Assembly: GCF_002127225.1 (NCBI RefSeq)
Contig: NZ_NFUR01000004.1
Location: forward strand, 1-64,000
Reading direction: 5' to 3'
DNA length: 64,000 nt
From: Sphingomonas sp. IBVSS2
GTDB lineage: Bacteria > Pseudomonadota > Alphaproteobacteria > Sphingomonadales > Sphingomonadaceae
In this document: positions 50,255 to 58,680 of the stretch, piece by piece
Position numbering within the stretch: position 1 is the stretch's first letter
Layout: each line of letters begins with the position of its first letter
The notes under the pieces: generated by a model
Database searches by the model: none
What the model was told of the DNA's origin: nothing
What the model saw: only the letters and a program-made list of their open reading frames with translations
Translations under genes and position numbers: made by a program

Positions 50255-50610
50255 ACGCGGCGGATCGCCGCCCCCAGCTTGGTCGCCTCGAACGGCTTGG
50301 TGATCCAGCCGGTGGCGCCGGCCGAGCGGGCGCGGGCCTTCTTCTCGTCGGAGAATTCGGTCGACAGCACCAGGATCGGCGTGCCGCGGAAATCGGAGAC
50401 CGCGCGCACCGCCTCGATCAGCTCGAACCCGTCCATCTTGGGCATGTTGATGTCGGTGATCAGCAGGTCGGGCTTCACTTCGTGCATGCGCTCCAGGCCG
50501 TGCTCGCCGTCATTGGCGCTCTCGATGCGGAAGCCCTGCGCGGTCAGCGACGTCTTGAGCAGCATGCGCATGCTCGCCGAATCGTCGACGGTAAGGATCA
50601 ACTTGCTCAC
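50245..50610 (-). CDS. cheY: Response regulator CheY (first copy)
   Basis: 121 residues, single receiver: ILTVDDSASMR, Asp53 in LLITDINMPKMDG, TGWITKPFEATKL with the conserved Lys. Directly upstream of cheA and overlapping it. Along with the second CheY it may provide a motor-binding and a phosphate-sink pair, as in Rhizobium. Confidence 0.93.
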   Translation of the reverse strand: MSKLILTVDDSASMRMLLKTSLTAQGFRIESANDGEHGLERMHEVKPDLLITDINMPKMDGFELIEAVRAVSDFRGTPILVLSTEFSDEKKARARSAGATGWITKPFEATKLGAAIRRVCP

Positions 50611-50930
50611 TGGGCGTCTCCGGTCTCGAGGCCGATCGTCGCGGCCAGGTGGCAGCGCTGCACGCGATCGACGAATGCGGGGCTGGGATTGGCGATGCGG
50701 AACTCCTGGCCGCCCGCGGCCGCTTCGGCGCGCGCGGCGACGAGCAGCTGGAGCACGGCCTGGCCGACGCTCTCGACCTCGGACGCGTCGATCTCGATCG
50801 CGTCGTCCAGGTCCGCGGCGAGCACCAGGCGCACGCGCAGGTCTTCGGCCGTGACGGTGGTGCCATGGACGGGGAGGCGCAGCGCGCGCTCCTCGGCGTC
50901 AGGCAGCGGCAGCGACTGGGACTGGTCCAT
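50607..50930 (-). CDS. STAS-domain protein
   Basis: 107 residues: DAIEIDASEVESVGQAVLQLLVAA resembles a STAS/anti-sigma-antagonist core (strand, Asp-Ala, helix), and the C-terminal helix FVDRVQRCHLAATIGL completes the fold. Overlaps motA by 32 bases and cheY1 by 4. In other alphaproteobacterial che operons a STAS protein is often the first gene (as cheX/CheS-like); its partner is unknown. Confidence 0.7.
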   Translation of the reverse strand: MDQSQSLPLPDAEERALRLPVHGTTVTAEDLRVRLVLAADLDDAIEIDASEVESVGQAVLQLLVAARAEAAAGGQEFRIANPSPAFVDRVQRCHLAATIGLETGDAQ

Positions 50931-51789
50931 TCTTGGCCTCGTCAAGTGCGGTTTCGAGTTGCTGGAAGCTCGGCGCATAGGCCGAGGGGGTCATGCGGCG
51001 GGCGATCTCGATCGCCACCTGGACCGGCTGGTTCTGGGCGTAAGCGACGATCGCCGTCTTCACGATCGAATAGGGCTTGGCGTCGGCCTCGAGCGTCTCG
51101 AGCAGCTTGGCGGCGAGGGGGCCGACCACGCAGTAGCTCAGCAGCACGCCCAGAAAGGTGCCGACCAGCGCGCCGCCGATCATCGCGCCCAGGATCTCGG
51201 TCGGCTGGTCGATCGAGCCCATGGTCTTGATCACGCCCAGCACCGCGGCGACGATGCCCAGCGCGGGCAGGCCGTCGGCCATGATCTGCAGCGCATGCTG
51301 CGGGCCGGCCTCTTCGTGGTGGTGCTTCTCGATGTCCGCGTCCATCGCGGCCTCGATCTGATGCGGATCCTCGAAGTTGACCGTCATCATGCGCAGGTAA
51401 TCGCAGATGAACTCGACCAGGTGATGGTCCTTGAGCAGGCGCGGATAGGGCGTGAAGAGGTTGCTCACCTCCGGCGCGTCCAGGTGCGGCTCGAGCGCGG
51501 TGGCGCCCCCCTTCTTGAAGGTGGAGAGCACGGTGAACATCAAGGTGAGCAGGTCCTTATAGTCCTGCGCCTTCCACTTGCCGCCCTTGAACGAGCGCAT
51601 GATGCCCGCGCCGGCCTTCTTCACCGTCGACATGGAATTGGCGACGATGAAGGCGCCGATCGCGGCGCCCGCGATCGCCATCATCTCGTGCGGCAGCGCA
51701 TGCGCGATGATCTCGAACTTGCCGCCCGACAGGATGAAGCTGCCGAACACGCAGACGAGGATGATGATGAATCCGATGCCGTTGAGCAT
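50899..51789 (-). CDS. motA: Stator protein MotA
   Basis: 296 residues with four transmembrane helices and the MotA features IGFIIILVCVFGSFILSGG, GAAIGAFIVANS, MADGLPALGIVAAVLGVIKTMG, GAMIGGALVGTFLGVLLSYC. The cytoplasmic loop carries conserved charged residues that act on FliG. First gene of the long motor and chemotaxis operon, so stator and chemotaxis expression is likely coupled. A single promoter at 51823-51830 is visible. Confidence 0.96.
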   Translation of the reverse strand: MLNGIGFIIILVCVFGSFILSGGKFEIIAHALPHEMMAIAGAAIGAFIVANSMSTVKKAGAGIMRSFKGGKWKAQDYKDLLTLMFTVLSTFKKGGATALEPHLDAPEVSNLFTPYPRLLKDHHLVEFICDYLRMMTVNFEDPHQIEAAMDADIEKHHHEEAGPQHALQIMADGLPALGIVAAVLGVIKTMGSIDQPTEILGAMIGGALVGTFLGVLLSYCVVGPLAAKLLETLEADAKPYSIVKTAIVAYAQNQPVQVAIEIARRMTPSAYAPSFQQLETALDEAKNGPVPVAAAA

Positions 51790-51822
51790 GGCGGTTCGCC
51801 CGATGTCCCTGTTGTTTCCAGA

Positions 51823-51869
51823 ATTATAGGAAGGATTTGCCGGCCGGTGTTGCCGTGCCGGCAAATTGC
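51823..51869 (-). promoter_or_regulatory. motA operon promoter
   Basis: Perfect CCTATAAT (51823-51830 complement) 34 bases before motA. Upstream are GGATTTGCC (51833-51841) and the stronger palindrome half GGCAAATTGC (51860-51869), 29 bp from the box, the same spacing as at flbT. Probable start for the 8.7-kb motor/chemotaxis operon. Confidence 0.65.
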
Positions 51870-52688
51870 TCAGGCCGCCTCGGCGGTGCGATCCTGCCAG
51901 TCGATGACGGCCAGATAGTTGCGCAGCCGGTTCTGCTCGAGCGCGGCGAGCAGCTTGTTGTTGTGCCAGGGCACGATCATCTCGGCGAGGGCGGGAGCCC
52001 AGGGTGCCGAGCTGTCGAACAGCACGCCCAGGCCGAACACCGCGGGCACATGCGCCCAGGCGAGCGGACGTGCGTCGGTCTGCGCCTCGGCACGGAAATC
52101 CTCCACCGCGGTCAGCACGCCGTTCCGCGGACCGCCTTCGTGCAGTGCCCAGGCGAAGCTGCCCGCGCCGCGGAAGCCGCGATTGGGCAGGCAGGCCGCC
52201 TCGCCGAGCGAGACGCCGCCTTCGAAGCTGTACGGGTGGCGATGTTCCTCGGGAATCCGGTCGGGCGCATAATAGCAGTCGCGGCGGGCGCACGGCCAGG
52301 AGACGTCGTGCAGGATCGCCAGCAGCGGCTTGCCGTCGCGCCTGGCGAGCTGGTCGACGATGCGCAGCTCGTTGATCACCGTGTAGTAATTATGGTCGCC
52401 ATCGATCACCCAGGCATCGATGTCCGACAGCCTCGGCATCGCGTCATGGCTCGGCTCGGCGATGTGGCGCACCTCGGGCGTCTGCCGGGCCCAGGCGAGG
52501 AACTCGGCCTTGGGCGCCGGATCGATGCTGGTCAGGCTACCGCCGGCCACGCGCGCATAGGCGGCGAGTTGCTGCGACATGCCGCCGAACTCGGCGCCCA
52601 CCTCGGCGATGTTGCGGGCGCCCGCGATCTGGAGGCCGTGGAGGATGATGTCCGAGAATTCGGACATGGAGTGGATCAACAGGCTCAT
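51870..52688 (-). CDS. Class I SAM-methyltransferase-like protein
   Basis: 272 residues: NIAEVGAEFGGMSQQLAAYA (motif I), then GSLTSIDPAPK, AWVIDGDHNYYTVINELRI (motif typical of Methyltransf_24), and a C-terminal half with RGFRGAGSFAWAL. Substrate unknown. ATGA overlap with the upstream HAD gene indicates one operon, which has a flagellar-type box; a role in modification of a surface glycan or flagellin is inferred. Confidence 0.7.
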   Translation of the reverse strand: MSLLIHSMSEFSDIILHGLQIAGARNIAEVGAEFGGMSQQLAAYARVAGGSLTSIDPAPKAEFLAWARQTPEVRHIAEPSHDAMPRLSDIDAWVIDGDHNYYTVINELRIVDQLARRDGKPLLAILHDVSWPCARRDCYYAPDRIPEEHRHPYSFEGGVSLGEAACLPNRGFRGAGSFAWALHEGGPRNGVLTAVEDFRAEAQTDARPLAWAHVPAVFGLGVLFDSSAPWAPALAEMIVPWHNNKLLAALEQNRLRNYLAVIDWQDRTAEAA

Positions 52689-55084
52689 GCGATGGCTCCC
52701 TGGAGCATGGCGGTGGAAGGCGCGGGCGCGGCCGGCTGGCGCGCGGCGATGGGGCGGAAGGCTACGGCCAGCATCATCTGGCGATCTCCCTGGCGCGGTG
52801 GCGGCGGGACCATCATGAAGGCGAATTCGTTCTCGCAGCGGAAGAGATGGGGCGCGACCTGCTCCATGCCTTCCAGCGAAGGCAGCGCGTCCATTTCCTG
52901 GTTGCCGTCCGGATGCTGCCTGTCGCTCAGGAAGCGATCGACAGGCATGAAGCTCACGCTCTCCACCTGCACATAGTCGAAGAGCTGGCCGAACTGCACG
53001 CCCACCGAGAAGCGGCTGTCGCCGATCGGGATGGGAGCGAGATAATAGCCGTCATGCGTCGGGGTGGCGGTCACCGTGCCGGTCGAGACGTGGTTGCCGT
53101 CGGCGACGATCAGCGGCAGCGCGATCGAGGTGTCGACGAAGTCCCGGTATTTGAGCGGCATCGCGAAGCGGCGCTGCGCCAGCAGGCTGAGCTTGAGCGC
53201 CAGCCCTTCGCCGTGCAGTTCCGCCGGCAGATACATGCGCTCGGCGCCCTTCATGTAGAACAGGCCGCGCTGGCGCAGGCCGCGCCTGGCGATGGCGGGA
53301 TCGAACAGCGAGACGGTGTTGTCGCCTCCCAGGTTGATGTCGTGCTCGAATGCGCCGAGCACCGCGAGTTCCGCTTCGAGCGGCACGTACATCAGCCGGC
53401 CGAGCGCGCTCGCCGCGCCGCGCCGCCACAGGATCGCCTCGTGCGCGGGCCGTCCGGCGCGGATCGCCACGCTGCCTTCGTCGCGCGCGAAGCGCAGGCA
53501 GCCCTCCTGCACCCGGTCGCGCACATCCGACTGGCGCGACTTGATCGAGCTGCCGCGGCGGATGGCGGTGCCGTCCTTCTCATAGTCGATCACCGATCCC
53601 TGGGCGGCGGTGCAGAGCTGCTCGAGCACGGCGACGTTGGCGCACAGCGCCTCGAGCGCGGCGCAGTCATAATCGTCGTGGCCGATAAAGCCCTTCTTGT
53701 CGAAGCCGCTGCGCGACTGTTCGCGCAGCAGCAGGTAGCGGCCGGCGACCTTCACGCCCAACTCGCGGACGAGCAGCGGCTCGACATCGTTCTGGACCGA
53801 GCCGTTATAGCCGAGGTCGACCAGCATCAGCGTGTCGCCCTTGGCCGGGTTCACGGCCTTGCGGACATGCGCGATCAGCCGGTCGGCAAAGGCGCGCGAC
53901 GCCTTGGTGATGCGGCGCATGCGCTGCGGCTCCTGGATCGCCTTCAGAAAGGCAGCGGGACGGCCATGGTCCTTGACCAGCTTGGCCGCTTCGGGCGCGG
54001 GCAGCAGCAGCTGCCTGGCCACCGGGTTCAGGTCGCGGAAGATCTCGCGTTCGAGATAGCGCTCGACTGCTTTGGCGGTGGCCAGCGAGGCGGCGGTTGC
54101 GGTGAAGCGGCTGATCTCCACCGCATGGCCGTTGCCGCCACGCGCCTGGTGGACGCGCTGGGGCAGATAGCCGTCGCGCATCAGGAACACGGCATGCACG
54201 GTGCCGCCATGTTTCGCCCGCAGCGCGGCAGCCTCGTCGTCCAGCCAGCGGTCGAACCCGTTCAGCACGGGCCCCAGCGTAGTGAAGCCGAGCACTTCGG
54301 CGGCGTCGCCCAGCTGCGGTTCGATCGCGGCGATCGTCGCGCGGTGCGGCTGGTGGGTGATCGCCACGCCGGTCTCGGTCGCGTGGAAGAGGTTGCTGAT
54401 CGCGCTCTCCAGGCGGATGCGCTGCTCGCTGCCGTCGGTGAACTGCTTCAGGTGCAGCGTGTTCACGCCGAACGGCGCGACGCCGTCGACATCGGCTTTC
54501 CTGTTGTCGCCGATGTGCAGGATCCTGTCGGGCGCGATCCCGAGTGCCTTGAGCACCGGCTCGTACAGGCCTTCGCTCTTGGCCTTGCCGTAGTGCGACG
54601 AGCAGAAGATGCGGCCGATCAGTCCGGCGACTTCCGCGCCCGCCGCGGCGGCGATCAGGCCGCGCAACTGCTGCTCGTCGAGATAGGTGTCGGATACGAT
54701 GATCGTCTCGATGCCTTTGGCCCTGGCTGCGCGCATCAGCTCCACCGTGGGCCGGAAGGCGAAACAGTGGCGCGCCTCGGCCTCGAGCTCGTCCTGCACC
54801 GCGGCGGCGCGCTCGGCGGCGCTCGCATTGGGCATCAGCTCGGCATAGATTTCGTCGATATGGACTTCGTTGCGACGGTGGCGGACCGCGGCGGTCTCCC
54901 GCGCGGTCTGCTCGGCCCAGCCGCGCTGGAGGAGGTTGGCTTCGCCGAGCGCGCCGAACAGGTCGCGCGGGGCGTGCACGTCGCGCCACAACAGCGTGTC
55001 GAAACAGTCCAGCGAGAGCAGGGTCACCCCCGGATATGCGTCCAGTGCCGACGGCAGCGCGTGCGGAAGGATTGCGTTGGCCAA
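52685..55084 (-). CDS. Large HAD-superfamily protein (COG5610-like)
   Basis: 799 residues from TTG 55084 (GGGGA 6 bases upstream). HAD motif I LLSLDCFDTLLW (Asp26, Asp29), motif II TIIVSDTYLDE, and RILHIGDNRKADVDGV (motif IV) occupy the first 210 residues. The remaining 590 residues are unfamiliar, with a second part (DTLMLVDLGYNGSVQNDVEPL) like the C-terminal domain of COG5610-type proteins linked to polysaccharide or glycan synthesis. Coupled to the methyltransferase. Likely a surface-glycan or flagellin-glycosylation enzyme; substrate unknown. Confidence 0.65.
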   Translation of the reverse strand: MANAILPHALPSALDAYPGVTLLSLDCFDTLLWRDVHAPRDLFGALGEANLLQRGWAEQTARETAAVRHRRNEVHIDEIYAELMPNASAAERAAAVQDELEAEARHCFAFRPTVELMRAARAKGIETIIVSDTYLDEQQLRGLIAAAAGAEVAGLIGRIFCSSHYGKAKSEGLYEPVLKALGIAPDRILHIGDNRKADVDGVAPFGVNTLHLKQFTDGSEQRIRLESAISNLFHATETGVAITHQPHRATIAAIEPQLGDAAEVLGFTTLGPVLNGFDRWLDDEAAALRAKHGGTVHAVFLMRDGYLPQRVHQARGGNGHAVEISRFTATAASLATAKAVERYLEREIFRDLNPVARQLLLPAPEAAKLVKDHGRPAAFLKAIQEPQRMRRITKASRAFADRLIAHVRKAVNPAKGDTLMLVDLGYNGSVQNDVEPLLVRELGVKVAGRYLLLREQSRSGFDKKGFIGHDDYDCAALEALCANVAVLEQLCTAAQGSVIDYEKDGTAIRRGSSIKSRQSDVRDRVQEGCLRFARDEGSVAIRAGRPAHEAILWRRGAASALGRLMYVPLEAELAVLGAFEHDINLGGDNTVSLFDPAIARRGLRQRGLFYMKGAERMYLPAELHGEGLALKLSLLAQRRFAMPLKYRDFVDTSIALPLIVADGNHVSTGTVTATPTHDGYYLAPIPIGDSRFSVGVQFGQLFDYVQVESVSFMPVDRFLSDRQHPDGNQEMDALPSLEGMEQVAPHLFRCENEFAFMMVPPPPRQGDRQMMLAVAFRPIAARQPAAPAPSTAMLQGAIA

Positions 55085-55130
55085 TGATTTTCCCCGGATG
55101 CGCGCCCGCAATTCGACAGGGCGCACTAAT

Positions 55131-55138
55131 CTTATAGG
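55131..55138 (-). promoter_or_regulatory. Box CCTATAAG before HAD operon
   Basis: On the minus strand, 46 bases before the TTG start. Transcription of the HAD/methyltransferase pair would begin inside the gap that also carries the flaF box. Confidence 0.6.
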
Positions 55139-55167
55139 ATGTCCGCACCCGGAACGGTCGCGATCGT

Positions 55168-55175
55168 CCTAGAAT
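55168..55175 (+). promoter_or_regulatory. flaF promoter box CCTAGAAT
   Basis: One mismatch from consensus, 25 bases before the flaF ATG; divergent from the box at 55131-55138. Confidence 0.5.
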
Positions 55176-55200
55176 GAAGGGTCAAGCAAATGGAGCGAGC

Positions 55201-55563
55201 ATGACCCTTAGTGCCTATCAGGCTGCCCGTACCCGGGCTGAAACGCCGCGCTCGGCAGAGCTCAGGCTGTTGGGCGAGATCACCGGCGAGATGATGGATG
55301 CGGAAGAGCGCGGGCTGAAGGGCGCGCTGCTGATGCCGCCGCTGCATCGCAACCGCCAGATGTGGGATGCCTTTTCCACCGATTGCGGTATCGCGGGCAA
55401 TGGCCTGCCGCATGAGCTGCGGGCGCAGATCATCTCCCTGGCCCTGTGGGTGGACCGTTTCACCAGCGACGTGGTCGCCGGCCGCGAGCGGATCCGCGAA
55501 TTGATCGAAGTGAACCGCATGATCATGGACGGGCTGCGCGGCCCGCAACGCGCCGCCGCCTGA
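55201..55563 (+). CDS. flaF: Flagellin biosynthesis regulator FlaF
   Basis: 120 residues from ATG 55201 (MTLSAYQAAR). LLGEITGEMMDAEERGLKGA, HRNRQMWDAFSTDC, GNGLPHELRAQIISLALWVDRFT and LIEVNRMIMDGL are the FlaF motifs. In Caulobacter FlaF promotes flagellin synthesis against FlbT. The earlier ATG at 55174 lies within the promoter box and is rejected. Confidence 0.95.
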   Translation: MTLSAYQAARTRAETPRSAELRLLGEITGEMMDAEERGLKGALLMPPLHRNRQMWDAFSTDCGIAGNGLPHELRAQIISLALWVDRFTSDVVAGRERIRELIEVNRMIMDGLRGPQRAAA

Positions 55564-55660
55564 TCCTTCCCCGGCATCGACGGAAAAGGGCGTCCGGCGA
55601 GAGCCGCGGCGCCCCTTTCCGTCGCGCGCGACATGGCTGGGCCTGCTCCGATCCGCGAGG

Positions 55661-56128
55661 CTAGTCCATCGACAGCGGCAGTTCGGAAGTCAGCTTCACC
55701 TTCTGCATCGGAATGTCGGTCTTCAGGCTTAGCACGCAGGGGATGCGCGCCAGCTTTTCGGCCTGAAATCGCCGAAAGGCCGTCAGGTCCGCGGCGACCA
55801 CGCGGAGCAGAAAATCGCAGTCGCCGGCCATCAGGTGGCATTCGACGACTTCGCCGAGCGGCCGGATGCCGGCGATGAAGTGCTGGACCGTATCCTCGTC
55901 CTGGCTCTTGAGCCAGACCCGGACGAACAGGGACATGCCAAAGCCGATCCGCTCCGCGTCGAGCAACGCGACATAGCGTTCGATGATGCCGGATTCCTCC
56001 AGCAGCCGTACCCGCCGCAGACAGGGCGATGGCGACAGCCCGACTTCCTGCGCCAGCTCCACGTTCGTCAGGCGCCCGTTACGTTGCAAGGCCATCAGGA
56101 TGCGGCGGTCGATACGATCGAGCTTCAT
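55661..56128 (-). CDS. Lrp/AsnC-family transcriptional regulator
   Basis: 155 residues: N-terminal helix-turn-helix (LMALQRNGRLTNVELAQEVGLSPSPCLRRVRLLEESG) and C-terminal RAM domain with the ligand-pocket strand VVECHLMAGDCDFLLRV. Divergent from azlC; the 140-base gap contains repeated CATATATG elements that are probable operators. Likely controls the azlCD amino-acid exporter. Confidence 0.93.
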   Translation of the reverse strand: MKLDRIDRRILMALQRNGRLTNVELAQEVGLSPSPCLRRVRLLEESGIIERYVALLDAERIGFGMSLFVRVWLKSQDEDTVQHFIAGIRPLGEVVECHLMAGDCDFLLRVVAADLTAFRRFQAEKLARIPCVLSLKTDIPMQKVKLTSELPLSMD

Positions 56129-56136
56129 TGGCGGAA

Positions 56137-56184
56137 TATGCCATATATGCGGGGATATGTAATCATATATGCTGATATATGGCC
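56137..56184. promoter_or_regulatory. Repeated ATATATG operators, lrp/azlC
   Basis: CATATATG at 56143-56150 and 56165-56172 and GATATATGG at 56175-56183, embedded in AT-rich DNA between divergent genes; spacing of 22 and 10 bp is compatible with binding on one helix face by an Lrp multimer. Confidence 0.55.
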
Positions 56185-56270
56185 GAGCACTGCGAAAGTT
56201 CGCAACCTAATGCGCTTCGATGCGGCATATAGAACTGCCTGCAAACAGTTCCGCAATCCGAAGAGGGACC

Positions 56271-57011
56271 ATGACGGGAATGACGCAGGGCAGGTCAGTG
56301 CCGGCACCAGTACCAGGAAGCCGCGCCGAACTGGCGCGGGGCTTGCGGGCATCGTTGCCCGTGATGATCGGATTCGTGCCGTTCGCGCTCGTGCTGGGCG
56401 CGCAGGCATCGGCGAAGGGCCTCAGCGCCCTCGAGGTGCCGATCCTCACGGGATTGAACTTCGGCGGCGGATCCGAGTTCGCCGCGATCGGGCTATGGAC
56501 TTCGCCGCCGCACCTCCTCCTGATCGGCGGCGTGACGATGCTGGTCAATTGCCGTCACCTGCTGATGGGGGCGGCGTTCGCGCCCTATCTGCGCCACCTG
56601 TCCCGCCGGCAGGCGCTGCCCGCGCTGTTCTTCATGTGCGATGAAAGCTGGGCGATGGGGCTCGCGGATGCCAGGCTGGGGGCAGAGGCGGGCCGGTCGC
56701 AACCGTTCAGCCTTGCCTATTATTTCGGCGTCTCGATCGGGCTTTACGCCACCTGGGTGGTCTTTACCGCGTTGGGCGCGCTGCTCGGTCCGGTGCTGGG
56801 CGACATCACCCGCTATGGCTTCGACATGGCATTCCCGGCCGTGTTCCTCGTCCTGCTGCGGGGAATGTGGAAGGGCGCGCGCGCCGCGATGCCCTGGGCG
56901 GCGAGCCTTGCCGTCGCCGTTGCCGTTCACCTGCTCGTGCCCGGTGCCTGGTATGTGCCGGCGGGTGCGGTTGCGGGCGTCCTGGCCGCTTGCGCATGGG
57001 CACGGCCATGA
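56271..57011 (+). CDS. azlC: Branched-chain amino acid exporter subunit AzlC
   Basis: 246 residues, several transmembrane helices. SLPVMIGFVPFALVLGAQAS, NFGGGSEFAAIGLW and NCRHLLMGAAFAPYL are AzlC-family motifs. Together with AzlD it exports branched-chain or related amino acids. GAGGGACC ribosome-binding site before ATG 56271. Ends overlap azlD. Confidence 0.92.
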   Translation: MTGMTQGRSVPAPVPGSRAELARGLRASLPVMIGFVPFALVLGAQASAKGLSALEVPILTGLNFGGGSEFAAIGLWTSPPHLLLIGGVTMLVNCRHLLMGAAFAPYLRHLSRRQALPALFFMCDESWAMGLADARLGAEAGRSQPFSLAYYFGVSIGLYATWVVFTALGALLGPVLGDITRYGFDMAFPAVFLVLLRGMWKGARAAMPWAASLAVAVAVHLLVPGAWYVPAGAVAGVLAACAWARP

Positions 57012-57313
57012 TGCCCGATCCCGCCACCCTGGGAGCCATCCTGCTGATGGCAATCGTGACCTATGCTACCCGGATCGGCGGCTATCTGCTGCTCGGCGAC
57101 CGCATATTGTCGCCGCGCATGACGGCGGTGATGGATGCCGCACCCGGTTGCGTCCTCATATCGGTGATCGCGCCGGCCTTCGCCGCCGGGCGGGCCGCGG
57201 ACCTGATCGCGCTCGTCGTGACGCTGTGCGCCGCCACCAGGCTGCCGCTCCTGCCCACTGTCCTGATCGGCGTGGCGAGCGCCGCGATGCTGCGTTTCAT
57301 GCTGCCGGCATAG
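57008..57313 (+). CDS. azlD: AzlD exporter subunit
   Basis: 101 residues, about three transmembrane helices; TYATRIGGYLLLG is the AzlD signature. Overlaps azlC by 4 bases (ATGA). Partner of AzlC. Confidence 0.92.
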   Translation: MMPDPATLGAILLMAIVTYATRIGGYLLLGDRILSPRMTAVMDAAPGCVLISVIAPAFAAGRAADLIALVVTLCAATRLPLLPTVLIGVASAAMLRFMLPA

Positions 57314-57442
57314 GCGGGGGAAGGGACCTGGGCGCAATGTTCGCGCAATGTCGTGGCGCAAGTGCCGAACCATGCGCTTGGTGGCGACGAAAGATATTGC
57401 CATGATCGCGCAGGGGCCGCCGGAAACATTGCAGGAGGTCGT

Positions 57443-58588
57443 GTGCGCCTGTTCCTTCCCTCGCTGGTGATGGCGATCGGCCTGGCCGCTGCACTCGTTC
57501 CGTCCGCCACCGCGCAACGGGCTTCGTCGATTCCGGCCGGGCAATCGCCTGGGGATTTCATTGCCGGCTATGCCGTGGAACACGGCTTCAGCGGCACGAT
57601 CCTGGTGCAGAAGGGTGGCCGGGTGATCTTCGAGCGCAGCTTCGGCCTGGCCGACCGCGAGCATAATGTCCCGAACGCGAGCCACACGGTCTATTGGGTC
57701 GCCTCGATCACCAAGCTCTTCACTTCGACGCTCATTCTCCAGCTCGCGGAGCAGCGGCGGCTGGACCTCGACCGGACGGTCGGCACCTATCTTCCCGATT
57801 ATCGTGGCGAAGCGGCAACCAGGGTGACGGTTCGCCAGCTTCTCAACCACACATCCGGGCTGCGGAACATCGACGCCATCCCCAATATCGAGGACGAACG
57901 GCAGGCCATCCGGGCCCAGATCGAAGACGCCGTCCGGCACGACCGGCTGCCACTCTATCAGACGCCCTACAGCAGCGACGATCTGCTCCGGCTGTTCTGC
58001 AGCGATCCGCTCGTCAACGCGCCGGGCAAGGTCTTCGACTATAACAACGCCGACTACATCATCCTCGGGAAGATCATCGAGCAGGCCTATGGGAAGCCGT
58101 TCGATGCCGTGCTGCGCGAGCGCATCCTGCTTCCGCTGCAGATGCGCCACAGCGGCATGATGCGACACCAGGACGTCGTTCCCAATCTGGCCAATGCCTA
58201 TTCGCTCGGCGCCGATCGCCGGACGCTGCAGCATGACATGCCGGTCTATCCCGAGAACTGGTACGCCGCCGGGGCGCTCTATTCGAGCGTGGGTGACCTG
58301 CTGCGCTTTTCCAATGCGCTGTTCGACGGCCGGCTGATCGGCCGGCCGATGCTCGACCAGATGACTGCACCCGGGCTCGACCGCTACGGCCTCGGCCTCT
58401 GGGTGTACGACACCAGGGCCGGCGGGACGACGCATCGCGTCGCGAAGCGCCCGGGCCATATCATGGGTACGCAGAGCCAGCTCTACCGGTTCCTGGACAG
58501 CGATCTGACGGTCATCCTGCTGAGCAATGCCGGAACTACCGATCTCGATGCCTTTGTAGCGGCGATCGGGAAGCGCATGCTCGAATGA
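57443..58588 (+). CDS. Class C beta-lactamase-family serine hydrolase
   Basis: 381 residues from GTG 57443 (AGGAGG 5 bases upstream), signal peptide (LFLPSLVMAIGLAAALVPSATA). Catalytic SITK (SxxK), YNN (Tyr-x-Asn) and a third HxG-like element (PGHIMGTQS) identify the serine beta-lactamase/DD-peptidase fold. Secreted esterase, peptidase or beta-lactamase; substrate unknown. Not flagellar. Followed by a bidirectional terminator. Confidence 0.88.
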   Translation: MRLFLPSLVMAIGLAAALVPSATAQRASSIPAGQSPGDFIAGYAVEHGFSGTILVQKGGRVIFERSFGLADREHNVPNASHTVYWVASITKLFTSTLILQLAEQRRLDLDRTVGTYLPDYRGEAATRVTVRQLLNHTSGLRNIDAIPNIEDERQAIRAQIEDAVRHDRLPLYQTPYSSDDLLRLFCSDPLVNAPGKVFDYNNADYIILGKIIEQAYGKPFDAVLRERILLPLQMRHSGMMRHQDVVPNLANAYSLGADRRTLQHDMPVYPENWYAAGALYSSVGDLLRFSNALFDGRLIGRPMLDQMTAPGLDRYGLGLWVYDTRAGGTTHRVAKRPGHIMGTQSQLYRFLDSDLTVILLSNAGTTDLDAFVAAIGKRMLE

Positions 58589-58628
58589 GCGGCGCCGGCG
58601 CCCTCGGGATGCGGGCGCCGTAAGGAAA

Positions 58629-58656
58629 GGGCGCCCCGGCCGAAGCCGGGGCGCCC
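58629..58656. terminator. Bidirectional terminator
   Basis: GGGCGCCCCGGC pairs perfectly with GCCGGGGCGCCC around CGAA. On the minus strand it is followed by TTTCCTT, terminating the downstream chemoreceptor gene; on the plus strand by CCTTCG. Confidence 0.85.
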
Positions 58657-58680
58657 CCTTCGCGCATCCGGAGCCGGGCC

